55,091 nucleotides of DNA from Roseateles sp. (GTDB taxonomy: Bacteria; Pseudomonadota; Gammaproteobacteria; Burkholderiales; Burkholderiaceae_C): contig JAFALK010000014.1 of assembly GCA_019234295.1 (NCBI GenBank), positions 1 to 55,091 of the forward strand. The letters run 5' to 3'. Shown here piece by piece: positions 1 to 9,200 of the stretch (positions are counted from its first letter, which is position 1; each line of letters starts with the position of its first letter). A model generated the notes under the pieces. The model worked only from the letters and a program-made list of their open reading frames with translations, ran no database searches and was not told the DNA's origin. Both the position numbers and the translations under genes were made by a program.

Positions 1-345
1 TCATTGTGATGAAGATGGGCGCACTACTGCATCGAGATGCAGCCAGGGGCATTTCGGCTGACGGGCGCATAGCGTACACCAGCAAGACGCGGCGAAAGTC
101 CGCAATGCAAGCTCGCAAGATTGCCGAAAGAGGCCAGCAGCGCCACATCGAAAGGCGTGAGGATCGACCCTCTGCGCGGAATGCGCGTCGGGACCCAATT
201 CTTGCTCGTGGGCCTGGTCTTCTTTGCAGCCGTCCTGCTGCAGCCCAGGCTTGATTTCAGGGCGGCCTGGCAGGAACATCTTCAAGCTCAGCAAGAAGAC
301 GCTCACGCGCGCTGCGGCGCACGCGCGAGAGGGGCCAGTGCCAGT
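1..345. other. Stretch without a supported gene
   Basis: Open frames exist on both strands here, but none has a recognisable domain, a good ribosome binding site or convincing codon use. A minus-strand frame runs off the left edge and could be the tail of something outside the window. No T-tract terminator is visible after the downstream end of the DoxX gene at 346. Confidence 0.4.
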
Positions 346-792
346 TCAGCGGGCCTGACGGGCGTCGAGGCTGTAACGCCCAGCGCCGTTGACCATCAGC
401 ATCAGGAAGGCTCCCGTGATCGACACGTTCTTCAAGAACATGATCATCTGGATCTGGTCTGCGAAGTTGTTGTGGAAGACCAGCGCCGACACCAGCGTGA
501 AGCCCGCCAACAGGAAGGCCGTGATGCGGGTCTTCCAGCCGGTCATGATGGCGATGGCGCCGCCCACTTCGGTCAGGATGACGAGCGGCAGCAGCGCGCT
601 GGGCAGGCCGGCGGCCGCCATGTAGGCAGCCGTGCCGGCATAGGCACCGATCTTGCCCAGGCCGGACGCCAGGAACAGCAGGGAGAGCAGGATGCGGCCG
701 GTCAGCTCGGTGGCGCTCTTGAGCACGCTGTCCTGCCTGAGCGAAGCAGCGGAAGCAGACGGCTCGATGGGCGCTTGGGCGAGGGTCGACAT
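346..792 (-). CDS. DoxX family membrane protein
   Basis: A 148-residue inner-membrane protein of the DoxX/SURF4-like family. Four hydrophobic segments are visible at about residues 30-50, 65-84, 90-107 and 116-136, after a hydrophilic N-terminal tail of about 28 residues. The motif LASGLGKIGAY in the first segment and the TEVGG motif in the second are typical of the family. DoxX proteins are linked to quinone or thiosulfate redox processes in some organisms and to oxidative stress in others, so the role here is open. The ATG start is backed by AGGAG seven bases upstream. The gene stands alone, with a 124-base upstream gap holding a short palindrome. Family is sure, function is not. Confidence 0.85.
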   Translation of the reverse strand: MSTLAQAPIEPSASAASLRQDSVLKSATELTGRILLSLLFLASGLGKIGAYAGTAAYMAAAGLPSALLPLVILTEVGGAIAIMTGWKTRITAFLLAGFTLVSALVFHNNFADQIQMIMFLKNVSITGAFLMLMVNGAGRYSLDARQAR

Positions 793-868
793 GAATATCT
801 CCTAGGTGGGGTGGTCGATGGCCTGAAATTTAGGAGCCGTGGCGCAACCTCACTAGAGGGTTCAATCG

Positions 869-888
869 GATTTCATTGATCCAAAATC
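869..888. promoter_or_regulatory. Palindrome upstream of the DoxX gene
   Basis: GATTT and AAATC form a perfect 5-bp inverted repeat with a 10-base centre. The shape resembles LysR-type operator half sites. It lies about 80 bases upstream of the DoxX start, where an activator could bind. No LysR gene is adjacent, so the binding protein is unknown and the call is tentative. Confidence 0.25.
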
Positions 889-916
889 AACCCCAATCCC
901 GCGTTCGCGCTGTCGG

Positions 917-1534
917 CTATTCGTCCCCCTGCGGTTCGCGCAAGACGTCGAACAGATGGCCCATGCGATGGGCCTTGGTGTCCAGGTAGGCGCCGTTGCG
1001 CCGGTTGCGCCCGACCTGCAATGGGACCCGCTCGACCACTTCAATGCCATGGACCGCGAGCCCGTTCACCTTGCCGGGGTTGTTGGTCATGAGCTTGACT
1101 TCGCGCACACCCAGCTCACCCAGCATGAGGGCCGCGAAGCGGTAGCTGCGCGCATCGGCGGGCAGGCCCAGCAATCGATTCGCGTCAAGCGTGTCTGCCC
1201 CCTTCTCCTGGAGCGCATAGGCGCGAATCTTGTTCACCAGGCCGATGCCACGCCCTTCCTGGCGCAGATAGAGCAGCACGCCGCGGCCCTCCTTGGCGAT
1301 GGCCTTCAGGGCGCTGCGCAGCTGCGGGCCGCAATCGCAATGACAGCTGCTGAAGGTGTCGCCGGTCAGGCACTCGGAATGCAGGCGGACGAGGACCGGC
1401 GCCCCGTCGCCGAAATCGCCATGGCACAGCGCCGCGTGCTCCAGCCCGGTCTCCGGCTCCTTGAAGCCGTAGAGCTGGAACTCGCCGTTGGCGGTGCTCA
1501 GGCGGCAGCTGGCTTGTTCAATGTCTTCGCGCAT
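917..1534 (-). CDS. ribA: GTP cyclohydrolase II
   Basis: RibA opens the imidazole ring of GTP and releases formate and pyrophosphate, giving the pyrimidine precursor of riboflavin. At 205 residues it is a stand-alone enzyme of normal length, not the RibBA fusion. The zinc-binding cysteines are C55 in SECLTGDT and C66 and C68 in CHCDCGPQ. The GTP-binding stretch RQEGRGIGL is at 91-99 and [10 protein letters not shown] at 150-159. The ATG start is preceded by only a weak GAG-type ribosome binding site. No other riboflavin gene is adjacent, so it is probably transcribed alone. Confidence 0.95.
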   Translation of the reverse strand: MREDIEQASCRLSTANGEFQLYGFKEPETGLEHAALCHGDFGDGAPVLVRLHSECLTGDTFSSCHCDCGPQLRSALKAIAKEGRGVLLYLRQEGRGIGLVNKIRAYALQEKGADTLDANRLLGLPADARSYRFAALMLGELGVREVKLMTNNPGKVNGLAVHGIEVVERVPLQVGRNRRNGAYLDTKAHRMGHLFDVLREPQGDE

Positions 1535-1643
1535 GGCTCACTCGGGGGCAATCCTGGGTTTTCGAGGTTCCCAGTGTCGCCCTGTTCGAGCTCAAAGGCG
1601 AGATAGCCAGGGTCGACCTCGCCATTGGTTTCCCAAATGAAAA

Positions 1644-1673
1644 GGCCCGCCTCACTTTTCAGCGAGGCGGGCC
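1644..1673 (-). terminator. Intrinsic terminator after the TonB receptor gene
   Basis: A perfect 10-bp stem, GGCCCGCCTC paired with GAGGCGGGCC around a 10-base loop, is followed on the minus strand by TTTTCATTT. It lies 45 bases after the stop of the TonB-dependent receptor and is correctly oriented to end that transcript. Confidence 0.85.
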
Positions 1674-1680
1674 GTGCGAG

Positions 1681-1702
1681 CTGATGCCCCGAGGGGCATC
1701 AG
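1681..1702. repeat. Second perfect hairpin beside the terminator
   Basis: CTGATGCCCC and GGGGCATCAG form a perfect 10-bp stem with a two-base loop, between the receptor stop codon and the main terminator. It has no T-tract of its own. It may be an RNA-stabilising 3' end hairpin or may assist termination. Confidence 0.6.
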
Positions 1703-1717
1703 GCCGGCATCACAAGC

Positions 1718-4700
1718 TTAGAACTCGTACTGAGCCGTGAAGCGCACTGCGCGCGGTGCCGAGTAGGAAATCGGCATGCCGTAGCTCGACAGCAGCGAGG
1801 TCGGGTCGCCGTCGTTCTCGTGCGTTTCGTTGATCGCCTGGACGGTCTGCTTGTTGAACACGTTGAAGACGTCGGCGCGCAGCGACAGGCCCTTGAACTG
1901 GGCCGGACGATAGACCGCGTTGATGTCGAAGTTCACATCCCAGGGCAGACGACCTTGCGAGCCGCGCGGGGCGAACACCAGCGTGCCACTCGTGCCCGTC
2001 GAGCAATAGAAGAATGCCGAGCCGTAGCCAGGATCACCATCCGGGTTCGTGCCACCGTAGTTGCCGAAGCAGTTCTTCGGACGGCCCGACTGCGCCGTCA
2101 TGTTGCCGCCGACCATCAGCTCGGGGCTGACTTGGAAGTAACCGAAGGCGTGGATCTGATGCGTACGGTCGTTCGGCAAGAAGCCATTGGCGCCTTCCAT
2201 CAGCTGCGGGAAGTCCCAGGTCTCCGTGGCCGACACGTCGGTCTGACCGATGTCAGACTTGGTCTGGCCTTCGGTGTTGCCCTTGTTCTGCGACCAGGTG
2301 TAGGTGATCTTGCCGTACCAGCCGTTCGAGAACGGATGCTCCAGCGAGAAGTCCAGGGCCAGGAAGGTGCGCTTGGGCTTTTCCGGGAAATTGATGTCCT
2401 GCGGCGTCAGCGTGACCGTCGTGTAGTTCGAGCGGGTGCCGGCATAGTCCACCAGGAAGGTGTTGTTGCGGCCCGGGTTGATCAGGAAGCAACCACCTTC
2501 GCCCGCGTAGTTCGTACGATCGATGTGGTGCGCATCGGCGTAGTTGTCGAAGGCCGTACCGCAGTAGTCGTCCAGCGTCGCGCCGAGCTTGCGGTAGGTC
2601 AGCATGAAGCTGCCAACCAGGGTCGGGCTGAGCGCCTTGTCGAAGCCCAGGCGGAGTTCATCCTGGTAGCTGGGCTTCAGGTCGTGAGCTGCGTAGGTGA
2701 GCGAATCCTTGACCTGGCCGGTCTCGCCGTCAGGCGAGAAGGGTGCTGGGGTCAGGGCTGTCAGGCCGGTCGGCTGGCCGTTGGCGTCGATGCCGGTGTA
2801 GCGGTAGTACTGATAGGTCAGCGTCGACACACCGGCGCCGCGGACGGCCAGGTGGGTCGGGGTCTGGATGCTGTAGCGACCCAGGCTGCCCTTCAGCGTC
2901 AGGCCGCTGTCGCCATAGACGTCGTAGGCACCAGCCAGACGCGGGCTGATGAAGTTCTTCGACTTCAGGTAGGTGGCACCGGCGCCGCTGGCACCCGAGA
3001 AGCCTTCGTCACGCAGACCCATCTGCAGGAACAGCTTCTTGGTGACTTGCCACTTGTCTTCGATGTACTCGGCGTCCTGGTCGGACGTGGCGTTGGTCAC
3101 GTCGCTGAAGACGTGCTTGCGGACGTAGTAACCCTGCGAAGCCAGCGATCCGGCAACGCCGTCAGACACCTGGAAGGTGTAAGGGCCGGCCGTGAGGGTC
3201 GACGTCGGCTTGCCGGTCTTGCGGAAGCTCCAGGTACCGCCGCCAGCTTCGACTTGGCCGGCACTGTCCGAGCTCAGCTTGACCTTGTCGATACCGGCAC
3301 GCACGGTGTGCGAGCCCAGCGTCCATTCAACGTCCAGGCGACCCGACTTGGTCGTGTCCTGGGCGAAGCCGGTGGGCAGGTCCTGGGCAGTCAGCGGGTT
3401 CGGGCTGTTGTAGTTCAGGCCAGGCGCTGCGCCGGCGCCGGAGACCACGGAGCCGGGGACGTTCAGATTGATGCCGGAGGCAAAATTGCCATAGCGCTGA
3501 ACGTGGGTGGACTTGGCTTCGCCGAGCACGGCAGTCAGCACCAGGTTCTCGGTCAGGTTGCCGGTGTAGCGCAGCAGCGAGGCATAGCCACCGACTGCCG
3601 GCGAGACGTTCGGCTGGTTGACGTAATGGCCGGAGTAGTTGGAGGTCGTACCCGGTTGCAGCGTTGCGTAGTTGAACGAGTAGTAGTTGGCGTCGGTCGA
3701 GTAGTTGTCGCCGAAGTTCATCAGCGTCACGCGATGATCGTCGTTGATCTGCCAATCGAGCTTGGCCAGCCAGCGGTTGTTCGTCGTCTCGGACGTGGTC
3801 CAGCCGTTCAGGCCGAGCGTCGACGAGTTCGTGGTGCCACCGATGCCGGTTTCGCGGTCGCGGGTCTGGTCAACGGCCGCGAACAGGAACAGCTTGTCCT
3901 GGACGATCGGACCACCGAGGTAGCCGCCGTACTTGTACTGGCTCTTGGTGTTGGCAGCGTTGTAGGTGTTCAGCGTGCCGTCAAAGGGCTTGCCGGTCTT
4001 GCTGTTGATCACGCCGGTGTTGGCGTAATAGATGTTGCTGTACGTGGAGCGCAGGGCGTCCGGCTCCATGTAGGCGAAGGCGCCGCCTTCCCACTTGTTG
4101 CCGCCGCTCTTGGTGACGATGTTCATCACGCCGCCGGTCGAACGGCCGAACTCGGCGCCGAAGCCACCGGTCAGCACGTTGGCTTGCGAGATCGCGCCGA
4201 AGGGCAGCTCGATGGAGCCCAGCTGCGACAGTGCGTTCGTGACGGGGAAGCCGTCGATGTAGTAGGAGTTCTCCGAAGGAGCGCCGCCACCGATGGAGGC
4301 GCCACCGGCGTAACGCGGGTCGGCCTTCACGGTGTCAGGAGCCAGCAGGATGATCGAGGTCAGGTCCTGGCCGATAGGCAGGTTGGCCAGTTGCTTGGCG
4401 GTGAAGGTCGAGACGCTGTTGGTGGCTTGCGCGTCGATCAGGCGGCGCGTACCCGTCACTTGCACGGTCTCAAGCGTGTTGCCGGCGCTGGCGAACGTGG
4501 CCTCCGCACCCGCACCGATCAGCACTTCGACGTTCTGGGTGCCGATGAGGGCGTCGCCCTTCATCAGGCTGACCTTGTAGTTACCCGGAGGCAGGGCGGT
4601 CAGCTGGTAGTGGCCCGAGGCGTCGGGCGTCGCGGTGCGCTTGGCACCGGTCGACAGGTTCTCGACGACCACCACGCTGCCGGGAGCAGCTGCCGTCACC

Positions 4701-4822
4701 GTACCGTAGACGTTACCGGTGGCGTTCGACTGAGCGTAGACGCCCGACGAAGCCACGGCCAAACCGGCCGCGACCGCCATGGCGGTCCTACGCAAGATCT
4801 TCAGTTCGCTTTTGCAAAGCAT
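1718..4822 (-). CDS. Oar-like TonB-dependent outer-membrane receptor
   Basis: A 1034-residue outer-membrane transporter. A signal peptide of about 31 residues ends at GVYAQ. A carboxypeptidase-regulatory-like beta-sandwich domain follows (about 36-115), then a TonB plug domain (about 120-240, with YYIDGFPV and GFGAEFGRSTGGVMN), then a long beta-barrel ending in the outer-membrane signature QYEF with terminal Phe. This layout matches the Oar family. The substrate is unknown; peptides or complex carbohydrates are usual guesses. ATG at 4822 is chosen because GGAG lies seven bases upstream; a TTG directly before it is in frame but less likely. No ExbB/ExbD, regulator or periplasmic partner is adjacent. 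The gene ends in a strong terminator, so it is monocistronic. Confidence 0.9.
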   Translation of the reverse strand: MLCKSELKILRRTAMAVAAGLAVASSGVYAQSNATGNVYGTVTAAAPGSVVVVENLSTGAKRTATPDASGHYQLTALPPGNYKVSLMKGDALIGTQNVEVLIGAGAEATFASAGNTLETVQVTGTRRLIDAQATNSVSTFTAKQLANLPIGQDLTSIILLAPDTVKADPRYAGGASIGGGAPSENSYYIDGFPVTNALSQLGSIELPFGAISQANVLTGGFGAEFGRSTGGVMNIVTKSGGNKWEGGAFAYMEPDALRSTYSNIYYANTGVINSKTGKPFDGTLNTYNAANTKSQYKYGGYLGGPIVQDKLFLFAAVDQTRDRETGIGGTTNSSTLGLNGWTTSETTNNRWLAKLDWQINDDHRVTLMNFGDNYSTDANYYSFNYATLQPGTTSNYSGHYVNQPNVSPAVGGYASLLRYTGNLTENLVLTAVLGEAKSTHVQRYGNFASGINLNVPGSVVSGAGAAPGLNYNSPNPLTAQDLPTGFAQDTTKSGRLDVEWTLGSHTVRAGIDKVKLSSDSAGQVEAGGGTWSFRKTGKPTSTLTAGPYTFQVSDGVAGSLASQGYYVRKHVFSDVTNATSDQDAEYIEDKWQVTKKLFLQMGLRDEGFSGASGAGATYLKSKNFISPRLAGAYDVYGDSGLTLKGSLGRYSIQTPTHLAVRGAGVSTLTYQYYRYTGIDANGQPTGLTALTPAPFSPDGETGQVKDSLTYAAHDLKPSYQDELRLGFDKALSPTLVGSFMLTYRKLGATLDDYCGTAFDNYADAHHIDRTNYAGEGGCFLINPGRNNTFLVDYAGTRSNYTTVTLTPQDINFPEKPKRTFLALDFSLEHPFSNGWYGKITYTWSQNKGNTEGQTKSDIGQTDVSATETWDFPQLMEGANGFLPNDRTHQIHAFGYFQVSPELMVGGNMTAQSGRPKNCFGNYGGTNPDGDPGYGSAFFYCSTGTSGTLVFAPRGSQGRLPWDVNFDINAVYRPAQFKGLSLRADVFNVFNKQTVQAINETHENDGDPTSLLSSYGMPISYSAPRAVRFTAQYEF

Positions 4823-4927
4823 CAAGATACTCCGAAAAAAAGGGATGGAGGTCGCTGCGGATATCGCAGATTCCGCATGACTAGCGGCAGACCAAGTGGC
4901 AGCGAGTCTAAAATTCGGACCCCTTGA

Positions 4928-4959
4928 GATTTGTAACGCGAACGCAAAGTTTACAAATC
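4928..4959. promoter_or_regulatory. Long inverted repeat in the receptor promoter region
   Basis: GATTTGTAA and TTACAAATC form a perfect 9-bp inverted repeat with a 14-base centre, about 105 bases upstream of the receptor start. One arm gives a minus-strand TTACAA that could be a -35 element, with a TTTTAG-like -10 element 17 bases further on. This is a plausible operator overlapping the promoter. Confidence 0.45.
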
Positions 4960-4982
4960 AGACACATACGCATCAGTGCTGC

Positions 4983-4994
4983 GACTTCCAAGTC
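4983..4994. repeat. Short palindrome upstream of the receptor
   Basis: GACTT-CC-AAGTC is a perfect short palindrome close to the longer inverted repeat. It overlaps a minus-strand TTGACT, which could be a -35 element, but no good -10 follows at the right distance. Confidence 0.25.
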
Positions 4995-5007
4995 AAGCGC
5001 TAAGGCG

Positions 5008-5036
5008 TTGATTTATCACAGACATTTGAAAATCAA
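5008..5036. repeat. Second inverted repeat upstream of the receptor
   Basis: TTGATTT and AAATCAA form a perfect 7-bp inverted repeat with a 15-base centre. Arm length and spacing resemble the repeat at 4928-4959, though the arm sequence differs. It may be a second protein-binding site or a hairpin after the end of the esterase-side region. Confidence 0.3.
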
Positions 5037-5105
5037 GGTAAGCAGTCGTGGCGGACCCTGCTGAAACTACCTGTCGGGTCTAGGCAACGGAATCCATACT
5101 GATCG

Positions 5106-5831
5106 CTAGGGTTTACCAGGGCTCCCGCCGTACCGGTCTTGCTCGGCCGCCTGCAGCACGGCTTCGCGCCAGAGCTTGCCCGGCAGGAACGTACGCAGCT
5201 GCTCCATGGCCTTGTCCACCAGCCGCGGATCGATCGCGTGCCCGATGCCGGGCAGCACGTCGGCCGTGACGTCGGCACCTAGGGAAACCAGCTCGCGCGC
5301 GGCGCTGACGATGGGCTGATAGGGCAGCACTTCGTCCTGCATGCCGTGCAGCAAGTGCACGCAGACGTCCTGCGGCGCGGCCTCGGGCAGCCAGGCATAG
5401 GCACCCGAGAGGCCGATCACGCGGCCGGCGAGACGGGCTTGTGCCTGCACGGCCTCGAGCGACATGATGGCGCCCTGGGAGTAGCCGACCAGGGCGACCA
5501 GGGGCCAGTCGAGCTCGAAATGTCCGGCCCATTGGCGGACCCGGGCGACGAACCCGGGCAGGGCCTGCTTCACCTGCGCTGCGATGACCGCGGGGCTGCG
5601 GTCCAGCATGGAGAACCATTGCCAGCCGGGGCCGCACTGCGGGTCGTCACAGCGTTCGGGCCCGTTGAGGGAAACGATGGCAGCCTGCGGATACTGGGCG
5701 CGCAGGGCGGCGGCCAGTGGCGCCATCTGTGCGCCGTCGCCGCCCACGCCGTGGCAGAGCAGGAACAGCAGCTCGGTCTTGCCGGTGGCGGGCAGCTCGA
5801 CCAGGGCGTGGGAGTCGGGGAATGCGCTCAT
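5106..5831 (-). CDS. YpfH-type serine esterase
   Basis: A 241-residue cytoplasmic alpha/beta hydrolase of the phospholipase/carboxylesterase family. The oxyanion region LLCHGVGGDG is at about 24-33. The nucleophile elbow GYSQG at 116-120 puts the catalytic serine at 118. Asp166 in HGMQDEVLP and His198 in GIGHAID complete the triad. Natural substrates of the YpfH branch are not settled; short-chain esters are typical in vitro. The start is an ATG at 5831, and the RDD gene ends 12 bases upstream on the same strand, so it may be the last gene of the histidine kinase-RDD-esterase run. Confidence 0.85.
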   Translation of the reverse strand: MSAFPDSHALVELPATGKTELLFLLCHGVGGDGAQMAPLAAALRAQYPQAAIVSLNGPERCDDPQCGPGWQWFSMLDRSPAVIAAQVKQALPGFVARVRQWAGHFELDWPLVALVGYSQGAIMSLEAVQAQARLAGRVIGLSGAYAWLPEAAPQDVCVHLLHGMQDEVLPYQPIVSAARELVSLGADVTADVLPGIGHAIDPRLVDKAMEQLRTFLPGKLWREAVLQAAEQDRYGGSPGKP

Positions 5832-5843
5832 GGGCGCATTGTC

Positions 5844-6296
5844 TCAGCGGCGGATAACCACGGTCCCGGCAATCTTGTCATGCCAGCCCTGCTTGCGGGA
5901 ATCGAAAGCCACCCAAATCAGGCCCAGGCCCAGCGGGACCGTGGAGACGTAGTAGCCGACGTAACGCAGCAGTGCCTGGCCGGTGCTCAGCCGCTTGAGG
6001 GTCTTGGCGTCGACGACCTCGGCGCCGATCACGCGCTTGCCTGGCGTGGCGCCGAACTTGAGCCAGCAAAACACCACGGCCACGGCGGGCAGCAGGTGGT
6101 TGACGAGCAGCTCGGGGCCGCTGGGAAGGCTCCAGCCCAGGGCGGACTGGCCGAGAGAGACGGTGGCGTGCACGCCCAGCAGCGCGCCCAGCAGGCCAAA
6201 CACCACCAAGACCACGATGGTGTCGATGAGGGCTGCGCCGACTCGGGCCCAGAAGCCCACGTACTTGATATTGGCAGTGGTGCTGCTGTCATCCAT
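5844..6296 (-). CDS. RDD family membrane protein
   Basis: A 150-residue inner-membrane protein with the RDD layout: GFWARVGAALIDTIVV at the start with the conserved Arg and Asp, a second hydrophobic segment at about 65-80, the GATPGKRVIG motif at about 82-91, and a last segment ending in WHDKIAGTVV. Some RDD proteins have been linked to ion transport, but most are uncharacterised. The start codon lies inside the last codons of the upstream histidine kinase gene (8-base overlap), which suggests translational coupling. Confidence 0.85.
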   Translation of the reverse strand: MDDSSTTANIKYVGFWARVGAALIDTIVVLVVFGLLGALLGVHATVSLGQSALGWSLPSGPELLVNHLLPAVAVVFCWLKFGATPGKRVIGAEVVDAKTLKRLSTGQALLRYVGYYVSTVPLGLGLIWVAFDSRKQGWHDKIAGTVVIRR

Positions 6297-9200
6297 GCGA
6301 AGACTCTCCTTCAGGAACGGTTCGACCGATCAGCCGCACCAGCGTCTGGCGCAGCTTCGGCGCATCCACGGGCTTGGTGAGGAAGTCATTCATACCGGCG
6401 GCCAGGGCCTCCTCGCGCTCGGAGACCAGCGCCGCGGCCGTGAGCGCGACGATGGGCAGTTCCCGGGGGCCGAAGCGCTTGCGCAGTTCGCGGGCCGTTT
6501 GGTGGCCGCCCATGACGGGCATCTGCACATCCATGAGCACGGCATCGAAGGGCCGGCCGGTGTCGGCCGCTCGCATCACGGCCTCGATGGCCTGGCGGCC
6601 GTCGTGGGCCTGGCCGACCACGACGCCCCATTGTTCGAGCTGGGCCACGGCAATCATCATGTTGACCGGATGATCCTCGACCATCAAGACGCGCAGCCCG
6701 CGAAGCTCCTTGGCCGGGGCGCTCGGGCCGGGCTCGAGGGCGGACACGGGGCGAAGGGGCGCCGCCGTGGGCAAGGGCAGTTCGGCCCAGAAGCTTGCGC
6801 CCTCGCCGAGCACGCTGCGCACGCCGACCTCGCCCTTCATCAAGCTGGCCAGTTCGCGGCAGATCGACAGGCCCAGGCCGGTGCCGCCGTAGCGCCGCGT
6901 GGTGGAGCTGTCCGCCTGCGTGAACGGCGTGAAGAGTTGCGGCTGGAGCTCCGCGGCGATGCCCGGGCCGGTGTCGCTGACCTCCAGCCGCACTCGGCCC
7001 GGCGCCGGGCATGTGACGCGCAGCACGACGCGGCCAGACTCGGTGAACTTCAGTGCGTTGCCCAGATAGTTGGAGAGGATCTGGCGCACGCGTGTCGGGT
7101 CGCCCACGACGCGCCCCGGCACCGCGGGGTCGACCTCGACGCAGAACTCCAACCCTCGCGCGTGTGCCAGCGTGGCGTAGGCGAGGCGGATTGTGGTGAG
7201 CATGTCCGCCAGCGAGAAGGGCAGGCTCTCCAGCGAGAGACGGCCGGCCTCGACCTTGGAGAGGTCCAGAATGTCGGAGATCAGGCTGGTCAGGCCTTCG
7301 GCGCTCTCGAGGAGCTGGTCCACGTATTCGGCGCGGGTGTCTTCGGACAGGCCGCGCTGCTGGAGCATCCGCGCCAAGCCCAGCATGCCGTTGAGCGGTG
7401 TGCGCAGTTCGTGGCTCGTGTTGGCCAGAAAGGCGCTCTTGGCGCGGCTGGCGGCCTGGGCGTCGTCCTTGGCCTGGGCGAGGGCGGCCTCGGTGCGGCG
7501 CCGCTCAGTCACGTCCTCCATGATCCAGATGGTGCCGTCCTCGAGCTTTCCGGGATACACGCTACGCCCGAGCAGCCGGCATAGGAACGGTGTGCCGTCC
7601 TGCCGCTGCATCTCGATCTCGAGCTCGACCCGTTCGCCGGCGTGCAGCCTGGGCCGGACCCGCTCGGCGACGGCTTTGTAGTCGTCCACGCCGGGCCAGA
7701 TCGCGCTCAGGTGCTTGCCGGCCAGCGAGCCCGCGTCCAGGCCCAGCATTTCGTCCACGAGCCGGTTGGCCAGCACGAAATGCTGGTCGCGCGTGAGCGC
7801 GATGCCGATGGAAGCATTGGCCAGGATGGCCTCTTGCACGAGCCGCGTGCGCTCGCTTTCGGTGACGTCGCGTGTGTTGGTCACCGTGTAGTGCTTGCCA
7901 TCGGCTTCAAAGATCGCCGCCGACATCACGGCGCTGATGGTCTTCCCGTTCTTGCCCACGAACTCGCAGGCCCGGTCGACGACGCGGCCCTCGTCGCGCA
8001 GGGTGCGCGAAACATCGGCGAGCTCGGCGGGGTTGCGGTAGATGCCAAGTTCGGCCGGTGTGCGCCCAATCACCTCTTCGCGCGAATAGCCGGTCACTTC
8101 CTCGTAGGTTTTGTTGACCATGATGTAGCGGCCCGTCTCCAGCTCGTTGAGCGTGACGATGTCGGGACTCACGGCCACCAGGTGCGAAAGCAGGCTCTCC
8201 GAGCGGCGCAGCGCCTCCTGAGCTTTGGAAGTCTCCGTCTGGTCCGTGTAAAAGGAGAGCGTGGCCGGACCGTCGGCATTGTTCACGCGCACGCAGGTCT
8301 CGGCCACGAGACGGCGGCGTTTGGCCAGGGTCAGCAGGCGGAATTCGTCGACCGGCAGCATGCCGCCCACGGGCATGGCCTCGATGCGGCTGCTGCGCTG
8401 GCGCGCACGTTCAGCATCGCCGGGCTCGTAGTGCGAGAACAGGTCCTGGCCGATCATGCTCGAGCGCTGCGTGTAGCCGAACATGGCCATGGCGGCCGGA
8501 TTGGCGTCGATCACGCGCCCCCAGCGGTGCAGCAGCAGCGGCGAGGGCGAGCGACGAAACAGCTCGCGGTAGCGCGTCTCAGTGATCTGCTTGGTCTGCT
8601 CGGCCCGCACCTCGGCTGTCACGTCGCGGCCCACGCCCCAGTAGCCGCGGAAGTTGCCGGCTGCATCGAAGCGCGGCTCGCCGCTGATGGAGACATGGCG
8701 GGGCTGGCCGTCCTTGCCCAGGCGCCGGGTCACCAGCCCGTGGAAGGCGCGGTGAGATTCGAGATCGGCGCGGTGGGCGTCCATTTCCTCGTCGCTGAGA
8801 CCCGGGGCTTCGAGCTCCCAGGGCGTCTTGCCCACGCGCTCGACCAGGTCCAGGCCAGAGCGGCCGGGCAGGTCTTCCGTCACGTGCGTGAAACGGTAAT
8901 CGCGGTCCATCTCCCAGTAGAAGTCGGCCGCCATCGCCAGCAGCTCACGGAAGCGCACGTTTCGCTCGGCGGCCGCCTGCGTGGCGCGCTGCACCATGCG
9001 CAGCACGCTGGCCCCGATCAGCAGACCCATGGCCACGAGGCCGACGTGGGCGGCGAGCCGTGCCGCGCCCGCGGGCTTGCCCAGCAGCGGCACGAGGCCG
9101 TTCAACTCGGCCATCCACAAGCCCGTCAGCGCTGCCAGGGACATCAGGGCGAGCGCGACCCCCGCGCGCAGACCCAGCATGCTCGTGCCCAGGGCCACCA

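Noticed and set aside
121..879. Plus-strand open frame over the DoxX gene
   Set aside because: It is the shadow of the DoxX gene, with Gln/Arg/His-rich low-complexity sequence and no family match.
1820..4927. Full-length open frame opposite the TonB receptor gene
   Set aside because: It mirrors the receptor gene because of strong codon bias at high GC. The product has no domain, no signal peptide and improbable composition.
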